NCBI GenBank assembly: GCA_949300355.1
Contig: CASGDY010000027.1
Span: forward strand, 1-34,002
Origin: an uncultured Brachyspira sp.
GTDB lineage: Bacteria; Spirochaetota; Brachyspiria; Brachyspirales; Brachyspiraceae
DNA length: 34,002 bases
Direction of reading: 5' to 3'
The notes below the pieces were generated by a model. That model searched no databases, had not been told where the DNA came from, and saw nothing but the letters and a program-made list of their open reading frames with translations. Numbering within the stretch: the first letter of the stretch is position 1; each line of letters begins with the position of its first letter. Positions 30,856-34,002 of the stretch are shown piece by piece. Both the position numbers and the translations under genes were made by a program.

Positions 30856-31788
30856 CTAATTATTTATATTTTCTAAATTAAACAAAATTAATTCCTCTTT
30901 ATTTACTTGAACTATTACCCTTTTTATCAGTTCAATAACAATATTGCTTGCTGCTGTTTCCTGATAATAATTAATCTTAAAATCGCTTATAGCTTTATTG
31001 CTTACTATTCCAAAGCCTTTTTGTCTGTCATCCGAAACACTTTTGAAATTAATAAAATCATTTACTCCAAACACATTTTCATTATAATTTTGTGCTAATG
31101 TTTGTATGCTGTATGCTAATTCCTGCTGTGCCTCAGCTGCGGCATTTATTAAATGAAGTCTTATAGTGTCCTGTTTCCATTGCCCCACATAGTTGTTTTC
31201 ATTTTCTTTTTCATATCGAGGCATTGAAAGCCCTTTAGTGTCAATTACTTCTACACTTAAATATGGAGTTTCAAGGTTCAAAGGGCTTAAATATGAAGGA
31301 TAAACAGGAATATTCAATCTGTCTTTATTATAAATCCATAGCGGTATTGAATTATTTAATAAATTACTGCTTATTTCTGTAATGTCATAAACAACAAAGC
31401 CTTTATTTTTATTTTGCAGTATTTCGGCTCTATAATCATAATGATTTGCTTCTTGGTTATAAGCTATGAGAGAATGAACCATAAAAAAATTATTATCATA
31501 GCTTAAAATAAAAAGTTCAGGAGTTTCTTTGAAAGAATCACTCAATGAAACAGGAGTTTGTATAATATATTCTCCGATGTCCATTTGCCCAGACAAAGTC
31601 ATTTCTCTATTTTTATTAGAATGAATCGCTATATTTTTAATGATTGTACTTTTTGTTTTATCTATCAAAATATAGCAAAATCCGTTTTCTAAATTAATCT
31701 TTGAGGCACTATAACAGACACAGGGAACTGTTTTTGATGTAAACTCTTTTGAGGCTTTATTTAATAATTTAGTTTTATCTCCTGCCAT
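30856..31788 (-). CDS. Phage virion protein of unknown role
   Basis: The 310 residues start MAGDKTKLLNKASKEFTSKT and include NGFCYILIDKTKSTIIKNIA, DIGEYIIQTPVSLSDSFKET, YVGQWKQDTIRLHLINAAAE and AQQELAYSIQTLAQ. No domain recognised. It overlaps or abuts the MuF-like gene (TGA-A-ATG) and precedes the tail sheath, so a head-tail connector or similar structural part is likely. AGGAG lies 13 nt before its ATG within the end of the MuF gene. A partial second copy of its 3' end lies at 30724. Confidence 0.5.
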   Translation of the reverse strand: MAGDKTKLLNKASKEFTSKTVPCVCYSASKINLENGFCYILIDKTKSTIIKNIAIHSNKNREMTLSGQMDIGEYIIQTPVSLSDSFKETPELFILSYDNNFFMVHSLIAYNQEANHYDYRAEILQNKNKGFVVYDITEISSNLLNNSIPLWIYNKDRLNIPVYPSYLSPLNLETPYLSVEVIDTKGLSMPRYEKENENNYVGQWKQDTIRLHLINAAAEAQQELAYSIQTLAQNYNENVFGVNDFINFKSVSDDRQKGFGIVSNKAISDFKINYYQETAASNIVIELIKRVIVQVNKEELILFNLENINN

Positions 31789-31789
31789 T

Positions 31790-32665
31790 TCAAGAAAGCT
31801 CCTTTCCTTTTTCTGTTATTATATTTTTATATTCAGCAGGTATTTCATAAAGCCTGTAGATTAAACGCATAGTACATCGGCAGTTTATAGATATGCCAGG
31901 CAGTCCGTCTTCTATCTCATCAGCGTACTGAACATCTTTAGTTTTTTTGATTAAACCTTTTTTAAGTGCCGCACTGTCTCTAAATAAATAAAGTTTTCCT
32001 TCACGTTTCCAATGATTATTATGCATTTTATTTCCGCTTGGATAGAGTCCTGAAGGATTGCCTACAACTCTAATGTCTTTTCTGTTCTTCCAAATAAAGC
32101 CTATCGCATCGTTTTTCATTGCTGTAATGTATGTCATATTAGAAACGAGTTTATGCTGTTGGTCTCGAATTATCATATTCTGCCAAGATGAAGTTTTATA
32201 ATTCTTTTTTACTTTAGCAGGTATTACATCGTTCCAAAAGTCATATTCCAATTCTTCTAAGTTTTTATTTTGATGAGGTATTGAGGCAAAGTTCATTAAT
32301 CTGTTTTTTATTTCTTCTATTGTGTTTTGGTCTTGAGTTTTTATATATGACAGCGAAACATTTATCCTGCTTTCTAATTCTTTTTTGAAATCAGGCTTTA
32401 AATCTTCAATTTTATATTTCTGTAAACTTGGGGCAGCTCTGAACACGCCTTTTTTTATGAATTGATTATATTCATTTTTTAATTTAGAACGTACTTCTTT
32501 ATTAACACTTTTTAATACTTTATCATAATCCTTTTTTATGCCTTTATCTATTGCTCTGATAAGTGCCTCAATTTTTGTTTGTGATAAAATATCATTAATG
32601 CTGAATAAATTGTCATCAAAGAAAGACTTTAATATTCTTTTTGCCGTATCAAATAAGCTAAGCAT
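31790..32665 (-). CDS. Phage head morphogenesis protein, MuF/SPP1 gp7-like
   Basis: MuF-type minor head proteins enter the capsid and aid head assembly or DNA ejection. From ATG 32665 the protein has 291 residues: a charged helical start (LFDTAKRILKSFFDDNLFSI), then the MuF domain at about 155-275 with IIRDQQHKLVSNMTYITAM, FIWKNRKDIRVVGNPSGLYP, MHNNHW and the closing PGISINCRCTMRLIYRL with the usual Cys-Arg-Cys. I prefer ATG 32665 to a TTG 18 nt upstream. It follows the 29-bp motif by 24 bp, is the first gene of the late block, and its 5' end is duplicated at 21746. Confidence 0.82.
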   Translation of the reverse strand: MLSLFDTAKRILKSFFDDNLFSINDILSQTKIEALIRAIDKGIKKDYDKVLKSVNKEVRSKLKNEYNQFIKKGVFRAAPSLQKYKIEDLKPDFKKELESRINVSLSYIKTQDQNTIEEIKNRLMNFASIPHQNKNLEELEYDFWNDVIPAKVKKNYKTSSWQNMIIRDQQHKLVSNMTYITAMKNDAIGFIWKNRKDIRVVGNPSGLYPSGNKMHNNHWKREGKLYLFRDSAALKKGLIKKTKDVQYADEIEDGLPGISINCRCTMRLIYRLYEIPAEYKNIITEKGKELS

Positions 32666-32718
32666 AACTAAAGTATAAATCAAACAACAAAAAAAGATTT
32701 ATACTATAGTTAGTTTAT
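32448..32718. repeat. Right copy of the ~270-bp direct repeat
   Basis: Partner of 21746-22015, in the same orientation. It covers the promoter-like motif and the first ~72 codons of the intact MuF-like gene. Confidence 0.9.
32690..32718 (-). promoter_or_regulatory. Late-promoter-like motif, copy 4
   Basis: ATAAACTAACTATAGTATAA then ATC and a T run, 24 bp before the MuF-like start. One base differs from copies 1 and 2 in the core. Confidence 0.55.
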
Positions 32719-32752
32719 CGCTGTTTAGGGTAAAAATACTGTATCTTTATTT

Positions 32753-33022
32753 TTATTGGAGATTTTTATTTATCCAATTCCATTTAGATTTTGACATCCA
32801 ACCAGTACGATTATTAATATCTATTTCAGTTATAAAAAATGTAGTATCAGATAATACAGTTTGTAATCTAGCATACCATTGTGAAGTATTACTAGTAGTT
32901 CGTAAAATAAAAGAATTAGGCATTATTTTTAACCAATCTATAGCTAAATCTAATTTTTCTTTTAATAGTTTCCATTCTATTTTTCCCATATCTTCTATAA
33001 GTAATATAAAATATTTTTCCAT
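32753..33022 (-). CDS. Small Cas2-like/SinR-type protein
   Basis: An 89-residue protein (start YFILLIEDMGK; then SFILRTTSNTSQWYARLQTV, TTFFITEIDINNRTGWMSKS, KWNWINKNL). Small proteins with a ferredoxin-like Cas2 fold outside CRISPR loci share this layout: an N-terminal strand, a 'W.l.T..s...w...l' middle and a GWM...WNW end. No cas genes or CRISPR array are present, so a CRISPR role is not claimed. AGGAG lies 7 nt before the ATG and the membrane-protein gene ends 16 bp upstream, so the two form an operon. Confidence 0.5.
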   Translation of the reverse strand: MEKYFILLIEDMGKIEWKLLKEKLDLAIDWLKIMPNSFILRTTSNTSQWYARLQTVLSDTTFFITEIDINNRTGWMSKSKWNWINKNLQ

Positions 33023-33038
33023 TTAATAACTCCTAATT

Positions 33039-33419
33039 CTATTTATAGTCATCAGGTTTATTTATATCTATATCTATTAAATTATTGCTTTTTTCTTCAC
33101 TCACTATAGTGTAATCATCTTTCGACATTTCTAATTTATTTTTTTCTAACAGATATTTTTCATCATGTAAATCTTCAGGTCTTGTTTTTAATATAATAAA
33201 ATATGCTATTATAGGAACCAATGCTAATAAAATCATAAATATTAATGATAAATATGCAATTATACTGTTTTTAAATAAAAACCCAAGAAACATTACAAGT
33301 AAAAAAAATAGTTCAATTATGACTATAAAAAAAATCAAGGGCTGTAATATGTTTCTAGTTGTAATTTCTAAAACTTCTAAATGAAGAATATCTTTTAAAA
33401 TAGCTCTAATTTTACTCAT
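33039..33419 (-). CDS. Two-helix membrane protein
   Basis: From ATG 33419 the 126 residues hold a short basic helix (SKIRAILKDILHLEVLEITT), two membrane helices (about 30-53 and 57-83), then an acidic cytoplasmic tail with RPEDLHDEKYLLEKNKLEMS. A longer frame (to 33455) adds 12 residues. No named domain recognised. It lies between a possible phage nuclease and the Cas2-like gene; a partner role with the latter is plausible from the operon but unproven. Confidence 0.55.
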   Translation of the reverse strand: MSKIRAILKDILHLEVLEITTRNILQPLIFFIVIIELFFLLVMFLGFLFKNSIIAYLSLIFMILLALVPIIAYFIILKTRPEDLHDEKYLLEKNKLEMSKDDYTIVSEEKSNNLIDIDINKPDDYK

Positions 33420-33500
33420 ATATATTATATATATAATTTTTATATAAATTGTCAATACATAATATGTTTATATACTATAGAAAAAAGGTTTATTTTCGTA

Positions 33501-33529
33501 TTGACTTATCATAAAAACTTTGTTAAACT
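33501..33529 (+). promoter_or_regulatory. Promoter of the structured RNA candidate
   Basis: TTGACT at 33501-33506 and TAAACT at 33524-33529 with a TG before it, spacer 17. Expected start near 33536, at the foot of the closing stem of the RNA. Confidence 0.55.
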
Positions 33530-33535
33530 AAATAT

Positions 33536-33645
33536 ATAGAGTTAGTACGAATGGCAGAAATCATCGGACACGCCTGCCGCTTGCTTAATTTTTTAAGTAC
33601 TGCGATGGAGGGACACAGTCCGTCCTCCCTACTAACTCTTTTTTA
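33536..33645 (+). ncRNA. Candidate structured ~110-nt RNA
   Basis: AGAGTTAGTA (33538-33547) and TACTAACTCT (33630-33639) form a perfect 10-bp closing stem that runs into a T6 tract. Inside are GGAGG/CCTCC with GAC/GTC (33607-33628), GGCAG/CTGCC, CTTAA/TTAAG and CATCG/CGATG pairings. The stretch is far richer in G/C than its surroundings, as stable RNAs are in A/T-rich genomes. It is not one of the RNAs I know (not tmRNA, RNase P or 6S by motif). It could also be a small inverted-repeat element. Confidence 0.5.
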
Positions 33646-34002
33646 AAGTTTTTTAGTTTGATTTTTTAATTTACTTAGTCCTCTTTTATTCAATCTATAA
33701 AAATGTACTATTTCATAGTTTTCTTTTGTATCTTCAATTTCTACTAAAACTAAATCATTACGCCCATCATCCGCATAGTGTATAAAATTATAATAATTAG
33801 GTCTGTCTTCTCTTCCATAAAATATGTCATCGGTTTTGTAAAGAGCATTACCCAATATTTTTATAGCTTTTTCTTTATCAATATCTTTATGTCTGTCATA
33901 AAAATTTCTTTCAATTATATTCTTTTTTAATAAAATAGGCTTATCTTCTAAACCTTGTTTTTTCAAAAAAGATTTTGGAAAGTTAGGCAGAGTATTATCT
34001 TT
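33643..34002 (-). CDS. C-terminal end of a possible phage polyvalent-protein nuclease domain (partial)
   Basis: The frame is open to the right edge of the window (KDNTLPNFPKSFLKKQGLED...), so the gene continues beyond it; a TTG at 33966 is unlikely to be the true start. The visible 119 residues contain ILLKKNIIERNFYDRHKDID, ALYKTDDIFYGR, YNFIHYADDGRNDLVLVEIE and YEIVHFYRLNKRGL. They look like the barnase/EndoU/colicin-type nuclease ends (PBECR group) of large phage polyvalent or MuF-linked proteins. Family assignment is tentative. Its stop codon lies in the T tract of the RNA on the other strand. Confidence 0.5.
   Translation of the reverse strand, partial: KDNTLPNFPKSFLKKQGLEDKPILLKKNIIERNFYDRHKDIDKEKAIKILGNALYKTDDIFYGREDRPNYYNFIHYADDGRNDLVLVEIEDTKENYEIVHFYRLNKRGLSKLKNQTKKL

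Noticed and set aside
32753-33022. CRISPR Cas2
   Set aside because: The protein resembles the Cas2 fold, but there are no cas1, other cas genes or repeat-spacer arrays nearby.

Overview
The window looks like a piece of a Brachyspira-type spirochaete chromosome. This is inferred from very low GC, many lipoproteins with short spirochaetal lipoboxes, the housekeeping set (recA, rsfS, an LCP protein, a small SRP RNA) and several beta-barrel-like exported proteins. No 16S or other taxonomic marker is present, so the genus is an inference.

Positions 1-21,700 are host-like. In order: a broken NlpE-like lipoprotein; a large FtsX/MacB-like membrane protein with a metallophosphoesterase; convergent lipoprotein-anchored MsrB and MsrA; a CsgG-like/propeller operon headed by a 43-residue lipoprotein; a divergent LCP-rsfS-outer-membrane-protein run; small zinc-ribbon, TM2 and lipoprotein genes; an RNA operon (tRNA-Arg with anticodon GCG, tRNA-Ser GGA, SRP RNA); a PD-(D/E)XK nuclease-like gene; recA with a long structured leader; a C26 peptidase; kptA; an oligopeptide-binding lipoprotein; and a transcription unit made almost wholly of a 7-bp tandem repeat.

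Positions 21,740-32,720 hold a rearranged phage late module, mostly on the minus strand: MuF-like head protein, a virion protein, contractile tail sheath, tail tube, overlapping tail-assembly chaperones, two small tail/baseplate proteins, a frameshifted DNA methyltransferase and two paralogous baseplate-hub-like proteins. Capsid, portal, terminase, integrase and tape-measure genes are not seen. A ~270-bp stretch covering the promoter and 5' end of the MuF gene is repeated directly at both edges, 10.7 kb apart. A near-identical 29-bp motif precedes four genes on the minus strand (MuF, its truncated copy, the methyltransferase and hub copy 2) and is a candidate phage late promoter/activator site. 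Related 57-74-nt hairpins sit between a good Shine-Dalgarno sequence and the start codon of the sheath and hub genes.

Inside the phage block (24.1-24.7 kb) is a compact module that looks like an undescribed type I toxin-antitoxin system: a 34-residue hydrophobic peptide with a consensus promoter, and an oppositely directed consensus promoter driving an antisense RNA that ends at a perfect 12-bp terminator hairpin inside the peptide gene. It is followed by a 32-residue membrane peptide and a ribbon-helix-helix protein.

At the right edge (32.7-34.0 kb) are a Cas2/SinR-like small protein, a two-helix membrane protein, a structured ~110-nt RNA candidate with its own promoter and terminator, and the C-terminal end of a possible phage polyvalent-protein nuclease.
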